Shown: positions 8,320 to 16,772, counted from the first letter of the stretch. The stretch is 34,078 bases of DNA from Limnothrix sp. RL_2_0 (GCA_012033055.1 JAAUPR010000024.1:11519-45596); one strand, 5' to 3'. Numbers and translations: made by a program. The notes: generated by a model not told the origin, from the sequence alone.

Positions 8320-9069
8320 TTAGGGGAAGGTCTTGGGAGGATGGGGCACGATTATATAGCCGTTATGGCGATCGCCAAGGGTCTGGTTTTTCAGGCTACC
8401 CCAATACCACCAATAGGCGCCCACGTAGGCGCATACCAAGGCATCCAGCCGATCTTCGATGGTTTTTAAAATGTTGCCTTTCACGGTTCTCACGTCGGCA
8501 ATAAGATCGTCCCAAAGTTGATTCAGTTGTAACTGGGGTTCGAGTTGGGTCAAAACTGATTCGATCAGACTAATTAGTCGCAATAATTCTTGGCGGCGAT
8601 CGCCCAGTTTTCCCTTTTTATATTTAATAATGCGGTCAAGTTCAAATAGCTGCACCATCGCTGGGTGGGGAAACACTTCAATTTGATAGCGTCCCTTTTT
8701 TTGTGCCGCGATCTCCGGGGCATGGGCAAAGCCGTGAGCTTCAAGGTCACAACCTAATTTTGTGGTTCTCGGAGCGAAAGGACGATTTAGATTGGCAGGA
8801 TAACAACCCGCATGGTACTTGCCAAAATACTTATGAGTGAGGCGATCCGGTAACCTTGTGCCTGTTTCGTTGGCAATGATTGTTGGGGCATCCACCGCCA
8901 CCAGACCCGCCATTTTTAAAGGTAAAAGCTCATCGACCCAAGCCATAATCTCCGTGGGATCAAGGATGAGTGCAAAGGCGGCGATCGCCAACTCTTGATC
9001 CCGCAGATCCAGACAACAGAGACCACTGGCTCCAGAAGTCCAGCCAAAATCAATGCCCAGAAATCTCAC
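8320..9069 (-). CDS. DUF429 family protein
   Basis: About 249 residues from a GTG at 9069, which gives the N-terminus VRFLGIDFGWTSG. This is an RNase H-like fold start (GIDxGWxSG) typical of DUF429. Further family-like blocks are LVAVDAPTIIANETGTRLPD, VFPHPAMVQLFEL and the C-terminal DRLDALVCAYVGAYWW. The acidic residues in GIDFG, AVDAP and DRLDA are placed like those of RNase H-fold enzymes, but no activity is established for the family as far as I know. An upstream in-frame start would overlap the pentapeptide-repeat gene and add an unrelated leader. With the GTG, the upstream stop codon is followed by just one base before this start, so translation is probably coupled. Confidence 0.8.
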   Translation of the reverse strand: MRFLGIDFGWTSGASGLCCLDLRDQELAIAAFALILDPTEIMAWVDELLPLKMAGLVAVDAPTIIANETGTRLPDRLTHKYFGKYHAGCYPANLNRPFAPRTTKLGCDLEAHGFAHAPEIAAQKKGRYQIEVFPHPAMVQLFELDRIIKYKKGKLGDRRQELLRLISLIESVLTQLEPQLQLNQLWDDLIADVRTVKGNILKTIEDRLDALVCAYVGAYWWYWGSLKNQTLGDRHNGYIIVPHPPKTFP

Positions 9070-9070
9070 C

Positions 9071-9925
9071 CTATTGCACCGCAGCCATGTCCATTCCCTG
9101 AGGAAAAATCGTGCCATCAAGAATGGCATTGCGGAAATTCACCTTGTCCATTGTCGCGTCCATCAACATCGTGTGGGTAAGATTTGCCCCAGTAAAATTA
9201 GACCAATATAACTTCGCGCGAAATAACTTAGCATCCGTCAAATCCGCCCCCCGGAGCGTTGTCCATGCCAATTGAGCTTCCCGGAGATTCGCCCCCCGGA
9301 GCTTAACATTCGTCAAGTTGGCGCTGTTGAGTTTCGCCTTACTAAAATCTGCCTTATCCGCCGTTGCCCCCGTCGCATTCACCCCATGGAGAATCGCGTT
9401 AGAGAGGTTGGCTCCCTTCAAATTGGCACCGATCAAAATGGCACTAGTCAGGTTTGCTCCCTGTAAATTTGCTTCTTCCAAGTTCGCTTGGGTCAAATTT
9501 GCCCGACCGATAAAAGCTTCTGTGAGATTGGCTTTCGATAAATTCGTTTCCCGCATAATTGCTTCGTTAAGGATCGCAAAGGAAAGGTTTGCTGAGGTTA
9601 ACCTCGCCCTCGTCAGATTTGCTGCTCGGAGACCACAATAGGCCATTTTTGCGGCAGTAAGATTCGCTTCGGTGAGATTGCTGGAAATTAAGTTGGCTTG
9701 GCTAAAATCCCCTTGCAAACTCGAATGGCTGAGATCGGCTTCCCGTAGATTTGCCTGTTTGAGGGAGGCTCCGGTAAAAACGGCTCGCGTTAAACTACTT
9801 TCGCGGAGATTGACTTCATCGAGATTTGCGCCACCTAAAAAAGCGCCTTCTAAATTGACTTCTCGAAAGTCTCTTTCTCCCGCTGCGTAACGTTCTAGTA
9901 GTTCGCCTGCATCCATCCGTTTCAA
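9071..9925 (-). CDS. Pentapeptide-repeat protein
   Basis: After a short leader (AGELLERYAAGERDFREV) nearly the whole 284-residue protein consists of tandem A(D/N)LXX pentapeptides such as ANLDE, ANLRE, ADLSH and ANLTE. These fold into a right-handed quadrilateral beta-helix. There is no signal peptide, so it is probably cytoplasmic. The leader resembles that of many cyanobacterial pentapeptide proteins, whose roles are largely unknown. The start is a TTG at 9925. A GGAG Shine-Dalgarno sequence lies 7 nt ahead of it but 16 nt ahead of the nearest ATG (9916), so the TTG is preferred. It heads a two-gene unit with the DUF429 gene. Some pentapeptide proteins protect DNA gyrase by mimicking DNA, but nothing here points to that specifically. 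Confidence 0.9.
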   Translation of the reverse strand: MKRMDAGELLERYAAGERDFREVNLEGAFLGGANLDEVNLRESSLTRAVFTGASLKQANLREADLSHSSLQGDFSQANLISSNLTEANLTAAKMAYCGLRAANLTRARLTSANLSFAILNEAIMRETNLSKANLTEAFIGRANLTQANLEEANLQGANLTSAILIGANLKGANLSNAILHGVNATGATADKADFSKAKLNSANLTNVKLRGANLREAQLAWTTLRGADLTDAKLFRAKLYWSNFTGANLTHTMLMDATMDKVNFRNAILDGTIFPQGMDMAAVQ

Positions 9926-10041
9926 TTGCGTTCTCCTCTCAGTCGCCCATGCGATACTTAAGTATTGTGCCTGATGATTCCCATTATCTTAGATGGTGTT
10001 TATTTTTTCACGGCGATCGCCACAAACTTAATTAAAGAAAG

Positions 10042-10413
10042 TTAGTCGTCATAATTAAACTTTAGGGAAGCGTATTCACCAGATTGGCTGGGCTTACTAC
10101 AAGAAACTTGCTTGGCTTTAGAGTTTGCGTCCTTAAGGCAACCAACCTGCTTTTTTAAACCATCAACATCACCGACGAAAGCTTTGGGATCTATTTTGAG
10201 ATGTTTTTTAAATTCTGACCAAGGTACATCAACGAGCCGTTCACCGCAGAGCATTTCTACTTCGCCACCTTCAATATCAACGTCCCCCACTGTCACTTCG
10301 GCTTCTGGAGTCTCAACTTCGATGAATGTGCAGGCTTCTAATTGCGGTTTTTTACTGCAGGCGGTCATAAGGGATAGGCTGAGTAGCAAACTCCCTAAAA
10401 CAAACTTACCCAT
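10042..10413 (-). CDS. Small putative lipoprotein
   Basis: Reading from ATG 10413 gives about 123 residues starting MGKFVLGSLLLSLSLMTACS. This is a short positive start, a hydrophobic core and a lipobox-like LMTAC, so lipid attachment to the cysteine is likely. The mature part is acidic (TPEAEVTVGDVDIEGGEVEM) and holds four further cysteines. The open frame extends upstream to 10497, but those residues are not signal-like and the internal ATG gives a clean lipoprotein start. I do not recognise a domain. It lies between the pentapeptide gene and another small exported protein on the same strand, with more than 100 bp on each side, so it is probably transcribed alone. Confidence 0.65.
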   Translation of the reverse strand: MGKFVLGSLLLSLSLMTACSKKPQLEACTFIEVETPEAEVTVGDVDIEGGEVEMLCGERLVDVPWSEFKKHLKIDPKAFVGDVDGLKKQVGCLKDANSKAKQVSCSKPSQSGEYASLKFNYDD

Positions 10414-10575
10414 GACAACAAAGCTCCAAATGGTGGTTTTGCATTTGAGTGTATGGGCAAGCTTGATGATTAATCGCCGGATATCAGCAATCTGCAATGT
10501 TTCTTAGCGATGGGGCGATCGCCGGATTACTGAAGCCATGATCTGGAGAAAATACCCCGGATCAAATTCCTGACC

Positions 10576-10929
10576 CTATAGAGAGGTATCGGTCTCGATC
10601 GTTGTCGCTTCAACATCTGTACCGGGAGTTGTCTCTTGGTTTTGCTTTTGAGTTTGCCAATATTGCAAGAGTTGCTGACGATAGTTCGCCGCTGCATTAT
10701 CAATGCCTTCCGATGTATCTTTTCGGAACTGAGCTTGATCTCGGCCATTATTCAAGCGGGAGTTGTGGATTAGGTCGAAGGGGTTGAAGTTCGCGTTACC
10801 AAAGGTGGTGGAGCTTTCGTTGTCTTGGTAAACGTCGCTATTGTCTTGGGCAAGACTCGGTGAAGCTGAGATGCCAATGCAGGCCAAGCTGAGACCACAG
10901 GCAAGGCTAAGTAAAGGAAGTTTGATCAT
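10576..10929 (-). CDS. Small secreted protein of unknown function
   Basis: ATG 10929 gives about 117 residues: MIKLPLLSLACGLSLACIG, then ISASPSLAQ and a likely signal-peptidase I cleavage before DNSD. The mature protein is about 90 residues, rich in N, Q and D. It has a segment FNPFDLIHNSRLNNGRD that looks conserved in style among small cyanobacterial periplasmic proteins, then an amphipathic helix (NAAANYRQQLLQYWQTQ) and a Thr/Glu-rich tail. It has no cysteines after the signal and no recognised domain. A seven-codon longer reading from a TTG at 10950 is less likely. Periplasmic location is inferred from the signal peptide. Confidence 0.65.
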   Translation of the reverse strand: MIKLPLLSLACGLSLACIGISASPSLAQDNSDVYQDNESSTTFGNANFNPFDLIHNSRLNNGRDQAQFRKDTSEGIDNAAANYRQQLLQYWQTQKQNQETTPGTDVEATTIETDTSL

Positions 10930-11133
10930 GATTTGGGGAAATGGTCGCAATAAAACACTTATATTTGATGACCATTGTGCCTTAAAAAAGTTTCTTCTGA
11001 GGGATTTATCGGTGTCGATTACCGTCGGTGTAGTGACTGGGCGATCGCCGACTATAGAAAAAACTGGGTCACAAAAAAACGCCTCGGAGGGGAGACGTTC
11101 GGTCGGAGTTTAATAGTTGTTAAAAACAAAATT

Positions 11134-11328
11134 CTAAGACGCAGGGCGCAGCTCATCGCCAAAGAACCAAGCCGTCGTTGCATCATCAAAACTGACAATG
11201 GCACCGATACCACTGCCGTCGGTAACGCGAAAGTCCGTGATCGTACCCACTTTGCCTAGCTTGTCTGCGACATCTTTACCCACACGATCCCGTAAACGAA
11301 ATATTTGTACTTTTTGCCCGATTTCCAT
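11134..11328 (-). CDS. DUF2862 family small protein
   Basis: A 64-residue protein, MEIGQKVQIFRLRDRVGKDV followed by KLGKVGTITDFRVTDGSG and IVSFDDATTAWFFGDELRP. The pattern of a basic N-terminal strand, a KxGxVG turn and a final TxWFFxDEL is that of the cyanobacterial DUF2862 family, which resembles a small SH3-like barrel. It spans essentially the full family length. The function is unknown. It follows the recombinase-like gene on the same strand after about 60 bp. Confidence 0.75.
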   Translation of the reverse strand: MEIGQKVQIFRLRDRVGKDVADKLGKVGTITDFRVTDGSGIGAIVSFDDATTAWFFGDELRPAS

Positions 11329-11387
11329 GCCGTTTATTTCTGTACTTATAGAGGTTTAAATCACTCATTAGTGTATCGGAAACTGGT

Positions 11388-12683
11388 CTAAAAGATGAAC
11401 TTTAGCTGGATTTTCCACTTCCCAGACCCTTGCCGTTGGATCTGGATCTGGTTTAAAAATTCCCGTAAATAAAATCGCTTTTCGGCTTCGGAGAGATCAA
11501 ACCAAAATTGTTTGAGGGTGATGGTCTTGGCGATCGCCGCGAGGTTGGCGGGGGGTAATTGATTTTGGCGATTTTGTAATTGGGCAATTTCACCGTGGAG
11601 ATGATAGCGGCGCAATTCGGCGGTCTGGACATCAAAGACCCCTTGCTCCATAAGGGCAGGTAACTGATCAATCAGGGTTTGTTTCGCTTGGATTTGGCGA
11701 CGAAGTTGGGCTTGGATTTGTTCTAGGGGCGGCGCTTGCATGTTCTGGACAATCTTGGGAAATTCTCGGCAAATGGCTTCTACTGTCAACTGAAATACCT
11801 CATCGTAGGCGATCGCCTTACACCGGGGTTGCTCTGGACAAGCCAAGGGACGCAGATAAAGATATTCATTTTTCTTGCCCCGATGGGTGACCCGACACAC
11901 CGTTAACTTGCTCTGACATTGCTCACATTGCACCAATCCTGCCAAACTGCGGGGGGCACTGGCACTGCGGGGAGCAACCTTTTTATTACGACGAATCAGG
12001 CGATCAATTTGGGCGGCTTCGCTGTCACTGAGGATCGGCACATGGGTATTCGGAATTGTCACCCCATCTTTGTAATGTAAATTGCCCCGATATACCGGAT
12101 TAGTCAGCCATTTGCGCCCTGTGGACACCGCAATTTTTTTGCCGAAACGCTGTTCTAAATGACGCACCGCCCCCCGCAGGGAACCGTATAGCAGAAAATA
12201 CTCACAAAAATCTTTAACAACTGGTGCAGTGCTGCGATTTAGTAGATAGCGATCTTGACCTCGTTTGTAGCCGTAGGGAGCCCGCCCGGGTGGGGGTAAA
12301 CATTTGCGACGATTTTTGGCGTGGCCCCGCTGGAGTTGTCGGCTGATTTGGCGCTGGCTGATCTGACTAAATAGTTGGCTGAATTTTCCTGCATCGCCCT
12401 CTGTGTTGACGGCATAATCTTGTTCCGTCGTGATAATTTTGATGCCTAATGCTTCTATTGATTGGAGGCGATCGCCGATTTCTGTCAGGGTATCCCCCAG
12501 TTCATCCAATTTGCGGAGTAATAAATAACCGGGCGTTTGCTCTTGCACCGTCGCCATCAACAGTCGTAGCTGTTCTCTTTGCCCTAAATCCGCATAAACT
12601 TGCTCAATTTCGACTCCCCAAATATCCTCATCAACCGGTTCATCAAGGAGGGGATCGCTGTAGGTGTAAGCAAAAATTGCCAT
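11388..12683 (-). CDS. Serine-recombinase-family protein with degenerate catalytic site
   Basis: The 431 residues follow the large serine recombinase order. Residues 1-115 form a resolvase-like N-terminal domain, and about 120-215 a recombinase domain (PPPGRAPYGYKRG, then SLRGAVRHLEQRFGKK and WLTNPVYRGN). A zinc-ribbon follows (CEQCQSKLTVC then C-x5-C near LACPEQPRC), then a C-terminal coiled coil (LEQIQAQLRRQIQAKQTLID). A serine (Ser9, in YTYSDP) aligns with the nucleophile. However, the active-site block that is normally D-R-L-G-R reads D60-E61-L62-G63-D64, so both arginines are replaced by acids, and the Arg two residues before the serine is also missing. It is not next to an excision site, att repeat or mobile cargo. 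It is more likely a fixed chromosomal protein than an active integrase, perhaps only DNA-binding. Confidence 0.8.
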   Translation of the reverse strand: MAIFAYTYSDPLLDEPVDEDIWGVEIEQVYADLGQREQLRLLMATVQEQTPGYLLLRKLDELGDTLTEIGDRLQSIEALGIKIITTEQDYAVNTEGDAGKFSQLFSQISQRQISRQLQRGHAKNRRKCLPPPGRAPYGYKRGQDRYLLNRSTAPVVKDFCEYFLLYGSLRGAVRHLEQRFGKKIAVSTGRKWLTNPVYRGNLHYKDGVTIPNTHVPILSDSEAAQIDRLIRRNKKVAPRSASAPRSLAGLVQCEQCQSKLTVCRVTHRGKKNEYLYLRPLACPEQPRCKAIAYDEVFQLTVEAICREFPKIVQNMQAPPLEQIQAQLRRQIQAKQTLIDQLPALMEQGVFDVQTAELRRYHLHGEIAQLQNRQNQLPPANLAAIAKTITLKQFWFDLSEAEKRFYLREFLNQIQIQRQGSGKWKIQLKFIF

Positions 12684-12811
12684 GCAGGGCTGATTCTCAG
12701 GATTGCAAGGATTAACAAGGGTTCGCCATCAAAGACACGGAAACAATATGCCGGGAATTTGTACATTGAGGCGCATAGATAGTAGTTGAATTTTGCCGGT
12801 GTAACGTTGCT

Positions 12812-13327
12812 CTAAATTTCTTCTGGATTCACGGATTGATTTTGATTGCTATGGCGAATCAGGGCTTCGGGGCTGAGGTTATCGACAAATTCTCGGAAGG
12901 CTTCCCGTTCTTCTTCATCGGCGTTTCGATCTACTGGGATTGAGGCTTCGGAAATGACTTCTTCTAAGACCCAAATCGGGCTATCCATTCTCAGGGCAAG
13001 GGCGATCGCATCACTGGGCCGACAGTCTATTTCTTTTTTTATTTCCCCCTGCTTCGTACACAGCACAGCGAAAAATGTATTGTCTTCAAGGGCGTGGATA
13101 ATGACTTTTTCGAGTTCGATATCCCACACTTCCACAAAGTTTGCTAGGAGGTCATGGGTTAAGGGGCGCGGGGGCATTTTTCCATCAAGGACATTCATAA
13201 TTGAGCGAGCTTGATCTTGACCAATGTAAATCGGTAACGCGCGGCGCTCAGAAGCATCCTTAAGGAGGACAATTGGGCTTCTGGTAATGGCATCAAGGGC
13301 GATCCCGGCAACGTTCATCTCAATCAT
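12812..13327 (-). CDS. Bifunctional nuclease family (BFN / DUF151) protein
   Basis: A 171-residue soluble protein starting MIEMNVAGIALDAITRSPIV, followed by LLKDASERRALPIYIGQDQA, THDLLANFVEVWDIELEKVI, and IDCRPSDAIALALRMDSPIW. These are the conserved blocks of the DUF151/BFN domain across nearly its whole length, with a short acidic tail rich in E and N at the C-terminus. Plant and cyanobacterial members are linked by name to nuclease activity, but a biochemical role here is not shown. A second in-frame ATG lies 9 nt downstream. It is transcribed away from the decayed region to its right. Confidence 0.85.
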   Translation of the reverse strand: MIEMNVAGIALDAITRSPIVLLKDASERRALPIYIGQDQARSIMNVLDGKMPPRPLTHDLLANFVEVWDIELEKVIIHALEDNTFFAVLCTKQGEIKKEIDCRPSDAIALALRMDSPIWVLEEVISEASIPVDRNADEEEREAFREFVDNLSPEALIRHSNQNQSVNPEEI

Positions 13328-13588
13328 GGTTCTGACCTATAGCGTTGTGATCTAGTGGAAGATGGGTTGAATAAATTGGGTGATTATTTTCGGTGTAGAT
13401 GTTGACAGGTATAAATACACAGCACTGTCGATAGGTAAATGCTGCCTCTATTACCAGTATCCTATAAGTCTGGAAAATCTTTGGGATCAGATGTTCGACT
13501 TATTGTTATGAAGGCATCATGGGCGGCGATCGCCAGTCATCCTCAAGTCATTTTAAGTTCATGGCGCTTGGGTCGATAAATCCGGCGA

Positions 13589-13735
13589 TCAGCAGATTAA
13601 ATAAATAGGTGCTCCAGCTAAAAATAGGGCTATATATTTCTCCCAATGGACGGCAGTAAGCTCTTCATCGCCAACATTAACTAGTCCGTTCCAATAAGCT
13701 GACAGCTCTAAATTCGGCTAATTTTTTGTCATTTT
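13589..13735 (-). pseudogene. Possible decayed gene fragment
   Basis: In the 13328-14052 gap one minus-strand frame without a start codon reads ELSAYWNGLVNVGDEELTAV, HWEKYIALFLAGAPIYLIC and a stop at 13589. The composition is protein-like (YWNG, HWEKY, a hydrophobic end). A neighbouring frame supplies ATG and MTKKLAEFRA just upstream, so one base change could join them. I cannot name a family. It may be a real remnant or chance. Confidence 0.25.
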
Positions 13736-13736
13736 C

Positions 13737-14019
13737 ATGAAACTCTCTCTGATATCACTTTTATTTTTTGTCCTAGTCGTTGGGGAATTTAATTAGGGTG
13801 TTCTGGCTCCAACAGCGAAATTTCAGGCAAAATCAATAGCTTGTCGGGGAGATATGCAAAAAGTCTTACGCCAGCGTTAACGGACAGTGAACCATTGATG
13901 GAAAAGATTTTGGCGAAATATTTAGAGGAGAAATGCCGATACAGAATATTAATAATTCTCATTCTTTGCTAGATTCCTTGGGAATTATTCCTGAACTAAA
14001 GAATATGGGCTGTAAGTAA
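13737..14019 (+). pseudogene. Possible degraded small exported-protein gene
   Basis: ATG 13737 begins a good signal-peptide-like sequence, MKLSLISLLFFVLVVGEFN, that stops at once. The next frame continues GVLAPTAKFQAKSIACRGDM, and a third continues TIDGKDFGEIFRGEMPIQN to a stop at 14019. Together they resemble a small secreted protein with at least two frameshifts and one in-frame stop. No family is recognised. The rest of 13328-14052 shows nothing else I can support as a gene; it is AT-rich with single HIP1 sites. Confidence 0.25.
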
Positions 14020-14052
14020 ACATAAATTCACCTGTAGTGAAGAGGGCAAACC

Positions 14053-15540
14053 ATGCGTTTCTCCAGTGTTGCTTATTGCACGATATCTGCTTTGTTAGGA
14101 AGTGGTATGGCTGTTCAGGCTAATGACGGCATTAATGAGCACCAACCTGATGATTTAGATCTGAATCAACAACCGGATTTAGAGCATTCTCACCCGTCAG
14201 AAAAGTATCAAGTTTCAAGGGCTATTACACCTGCTTTAGCGAGTCGGATCGTGCCACCGGAAGCGAGTTTTTCTAGTCATAATTTTGAGTCTCGGCAGTC
14301 ACGCTTAGGGTCACAAAATAGACCTGTCGAAATTGCGGCGATCGCCCCGAGAAGTAATCGGCTGATTGATCAGGCAGCTGCAGAAATTACTCCGGATTCA
14401 GATTCGTTTATTTCTGAGTTTGAATGGACAGCAGATCAGGATTCTGAGTCGGCAATAAAACCTTCCTCTCAAGCATTAGAAATCACTCCAAGCACGGCGG
14501 CGATCGCCCTTGAAGCTGCACCCAGTTTTGAAGAAAAAACGAATGATCAACTAGCCGTTGTTGAGGGGGATCAAACGACCATTCTTCTAGCAGAAAATCG
14601 AATCCCAACTATTGTCAAAAATACTGAGAACTCAAGATCTGAGGCCATTGCTGTCGATAGTGAAGATACTTCTACACAACAGGTATTTTCCCCTTCTTTA
14701 GCGGATTTCATGGCAGTCGAGTCGGAGGCGATCGCCAAACTCCGAGATGAGTCCACAATGCCAACAGCCAATACTCCATCAGACTCGAATTATTTGATTA
14801 GTCAAAACTCTCAGACCCTCAACTGTGACTCCTGTACTCCCGTAGAACCGTTAGTTTTACCAGAAGTTAATCAAGGCGTTGGCCCTGCCCTTAGCATCAA
14901 TATTCCTGTCGGTTTTGGTGCAGATCAAAATACCGTTTTTCTTAGCAGCAGTTATCAAGCTATTACTCGCGATAAAGGCGATGGTTCGACTGGCCCCTCC
15001 TTCCATACCGGTATCGGTGTGGGCTTAGGAAATGCAAGTGAAACTGTCGGCGTAGAACTCAGTTATGCCCTTGATACCAACGATAATTTTGGTGATGGTG
15101 GTTTTAATGCAAAATTGCACAAACGTTTCACCCCAGATTTTGCAGGCTCTATTGGCTGGAACGGATTTTTAAATACTAGCCGCCACGATTTTCAGCACTC
15201 TCTATATGGCTCTTTAACTAAAGTATTTCGCACCCGTGAATCCCTTGACCAAGCATTCAGCCGTGTTGCGGTCACCGCTGGTTTAGGTAGCAATCAATTC
15301 CGCTCTAATGGAGCTGTAAATGCAGGTGAAGATAGCGTTAATGTCTTTGGTAATGTTGCTGTCCGTGTTGCCAAACCCGTGAGTTTTATTACGGAATGGA
15401 CTGGACAAGATTTAGGCGTTGGTCTTTCCATTGCACCGTTTAAAAATCTTCCTTTAGTAATCACCCCTGCCCTCAGAGATGTTTTTGGCAATCGCGAATC
15501 TCGCTTTGTCTTAGGTGTTGGTATAGCCAAGAAATTCTAG
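14053..15540 (+). CDS. Putative outer-membrane beta-barrel protein
   Basis: A 495-residue protein with a plausible signal peptide (MRFSSVAYCTISALLGSGMA, cleavage near VQAND). Residues about 25-255 are low-complexity, acidic and Ser/Glu-rich and look disordered. From about residue 265 the sequence alternates in beta-barrel style: LSINIPVGFGADQNTVFLSS, TGIGVGLGNASETVGVELSY, and finally FVLGVGIAKKF. The terminal phenylalanine is typical of outer-membrane proteins recognised by the BAM machinery. A GAGGG Shine-Dalgarno sequence lies 7-8 nt before the ATG, supporting the start. It heads a run of three exported proteins on this strand. The passenger-like N-terminal region could be exposed or periplasmic. 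No specific transporter or adhesin family is recognised. Confidence 0.7.
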   Translation: MRFSSVAYCTISALLGSGMAVQANDGINEHQPDDLDLNQQPDLEHSHPSEKYQVSRAITPALASRIVPPEASFSSHNFESRQSRLGSQNRPVEIAAIAPRSNRLIDQAAAEITPDSDSFISEFEWTADQDSESAIKPSSQALEITPSTAAIALEAAPSFEEKTNDQLAVVEGDQTTILLAENRIPTIVKNTENSRSEAIAVDSEDTSTQQVFSPSLADFMAVESEAIAKLRDESTMPTANTPSDSNYLISQNSQTLNCDSCTPVEPLVLPEVNQGVGPALSINIPVGFGADQNTVFLSSSYQAITRDKGDGSTGPSFHTGIGVGLGNASETVGVELSYALDTNDNFGDGGFNAKLHKRFTPDFAGSIGWNGFLNTSRHDFQHSLYGSLTKVFRTRESLDQAFSRVAVTAGLGSNQFRSNGAVNAGEDSVNVFGNVAVRVAKPVSFITEWTGQDLGVGLSIAPFKNLPLVITPALRDVFGNRESRFVLGVGIAKKF

Positions 15541-15611
15541 ATTTTTTTCCAAGCAGAAGAGTGCAAAACCAAGAAATAATCATCACCCCATTACTGGTGA
15601 TAGGAGAAATG

Positions 15612-16022
15612 ATGAACAAACAAGAACAGCTTTTGTCAGCATTTGGTGCAATTTGTTTATTTTTGGGAGCCACAACTCCTAGCTTTGCCCAAAGTTATTC
15701 TGATAATACTGGCACAAATGTCTGGAATAGTGTGCCGGTTATGCTCGATAACGGTGAGGCACTGGATCCAGATTTGGTAGCGCGGGTTCTGGAGTTGAAT
15801 GATATCTCTGCGATCGCCTATCAAGATTGCACCCAGGCGATCGCCGAAATCGAAGCCCAATATAGAAACCAACCCCAGCGTTTTAGTCGCGAAGATCTTT
15901 CCCCAGAGCCACCATTAGCTTGCGTCACCCTCGAAGAAGCCAGACAAGAAATGGCAACGTTACGGGTACAACTCAAAAGACTTGAAGCAGAGATTGCGAA
16001 GAACAATTCCTTTACTTGGTAA
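15612..16022 (+). CDS. Small exported coiled-coil protein
   Basis: ATG 15612 is preferred because AGGAG lies 5 nt before it; the preceding ATG at 15609 is too close. The product is about 136 residues with a signal peptide MNKQEQLLSAFGAICLFLGA ending near TTPSFAQ. After an acidic segment with two cysteines (one near YQDCTQ and one in PPLACVTLEE), it ends in a short heptad-rich helix, EEARQEMATLRVQLKRLEAE. No domain is recognised. It lies 71 bp after the barrel gene and 45 bp before the DUF4114-like gene, so it is probably part of the same transcript and may be a periplasmic partner of one of them. Confidence 0.65.
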   Translation: MNKQEQLLSAFGAICLFLGATTPSFAQSYSDNTGTNVWNSVPVMLDNGEALDPDLVARVLELNDISAIAYQDCTQAIAEIEAQYRNQPQRFSREDLSPEPPLACVTLEEARQEMATLRVQLKRLEAEIAKNNSFTW

Positions 16023-16067
16023 TCCTTGATCTGCCGCAGTGAAAATTATCTCAAAGGAGAAAGAAAA

Positions 16068-16772
16068 ATGTTTAAACGGTTTTTTACTCATCAAATAAGT
16101 CATCGTAAAGGTGTGGGTCATTTCTTGCTTGGGTGTAGTCTTTTAGCCCTAGGATTAGCCCCAGTAAAAGCACAAGCTAATACGTCTTTTAGTAGCCAAG
16201 GAATTAGTTTTGATCAAGATACAGTGGTTGAATTTGAATTTATCCAATCCCATGGTTCCTATCGAACTGTGTTTGGGATGATTGACCGCAATACAAATCA
16301 GAAACAAGTTATTTTCCAAGAAAATCAACCTTACGATGATTATCAATTTCAGGAATATTTGCCCAATATAGGAATGCATGATACTGGCTCGGATCAAGAT
16401 TATGTCGGCACTTTTGGGAAGACTGTGACATCGGGATCTGGGTTAGTTGCAGTTAAGGCTTTTGGTAAACCGAATGGGCAGGTGGTTGAAGTCCCCTTTA
16501 AGGCGAATCACCAGTATGTCTTCTTTCTGGATGTGTTTAATGAGCGCGGTCAGTTGGTCAATCAGTTGTTATCGACCCAAAATGTAGCTAGTTTTAATGG
16601 CGATTTAGAGGGGGGTAGCGGTAGTCGCAATGGTTATGGTGACCGGATTACCGGTATTTCTTTACTCTGGGAAGATGGCGGCAGACTGGAGAGTGAGAGT
16701 GATTTTGACTTTGATGATTTTGTCGTAGAGGCGGGGGGATTTTTGTTTGATCCTTGCCCTGATGTGAATTAG
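16068..16772 (+). CDS. Exported DUF4114-like protein
   Basis: ATG 16068 is preceded by AAGGAGA with a spacing of about 7 nt. An upstream in-frame start at 16026 lacks this. The protein has about 234 residues, a signal peptide (GVGHFLLGCSLLALGLAPVK then AQANTSF) and a beta-rich body. Near the C-terminus, GYGDRITGISLLWEDGG and SESDFDFDDFVVEAGG resemble the acidic repeat end of DUF4114 domains, which are found in cyanobacterial surface and PEP-CTERM-type proteins and may bind calcium. There is no C-terminal sorting helix here; it ends FDPCPDVN. Extracellular or periplasmic location is inferred. The DUF4114 match is by pattern only and moderately sure. Confidence 0.65.
   Translation: MFKRFFTHQISHRKGVGHFLLGCSLLALGLAPVKAQANTSFSSQGISFDQDTVVEFEFIQSHGSYRTVFGMIDRNTNQKQVIFQENQPYDDYQFQEYLPNIGMHDTGSDQDYVGTFGKTVTSGSGLVAVKAFGKPNGQVVEVPFKANHQYVFFLDVFNERGQLVNQLLSTQNVASFNGDLEGGSGSRNGYGDRITGISLLWEDGGRLESESDFDFDDFVVEAGGFLFDPCPDVN

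Noticed and set aside
11388-12683. An integrated mobile element around the recombinase-like gene
   Set aside because: There is no flanking direct repeat, no tRNA target and no cargo genes, and the catalytic residues are missing.
13380-13430. TTGACA and TATAAA in the 13328-14052 gap as a promoter
   Set aside because: The two boxes are only a few bases apart, far too close for a sigma-70 promoter.
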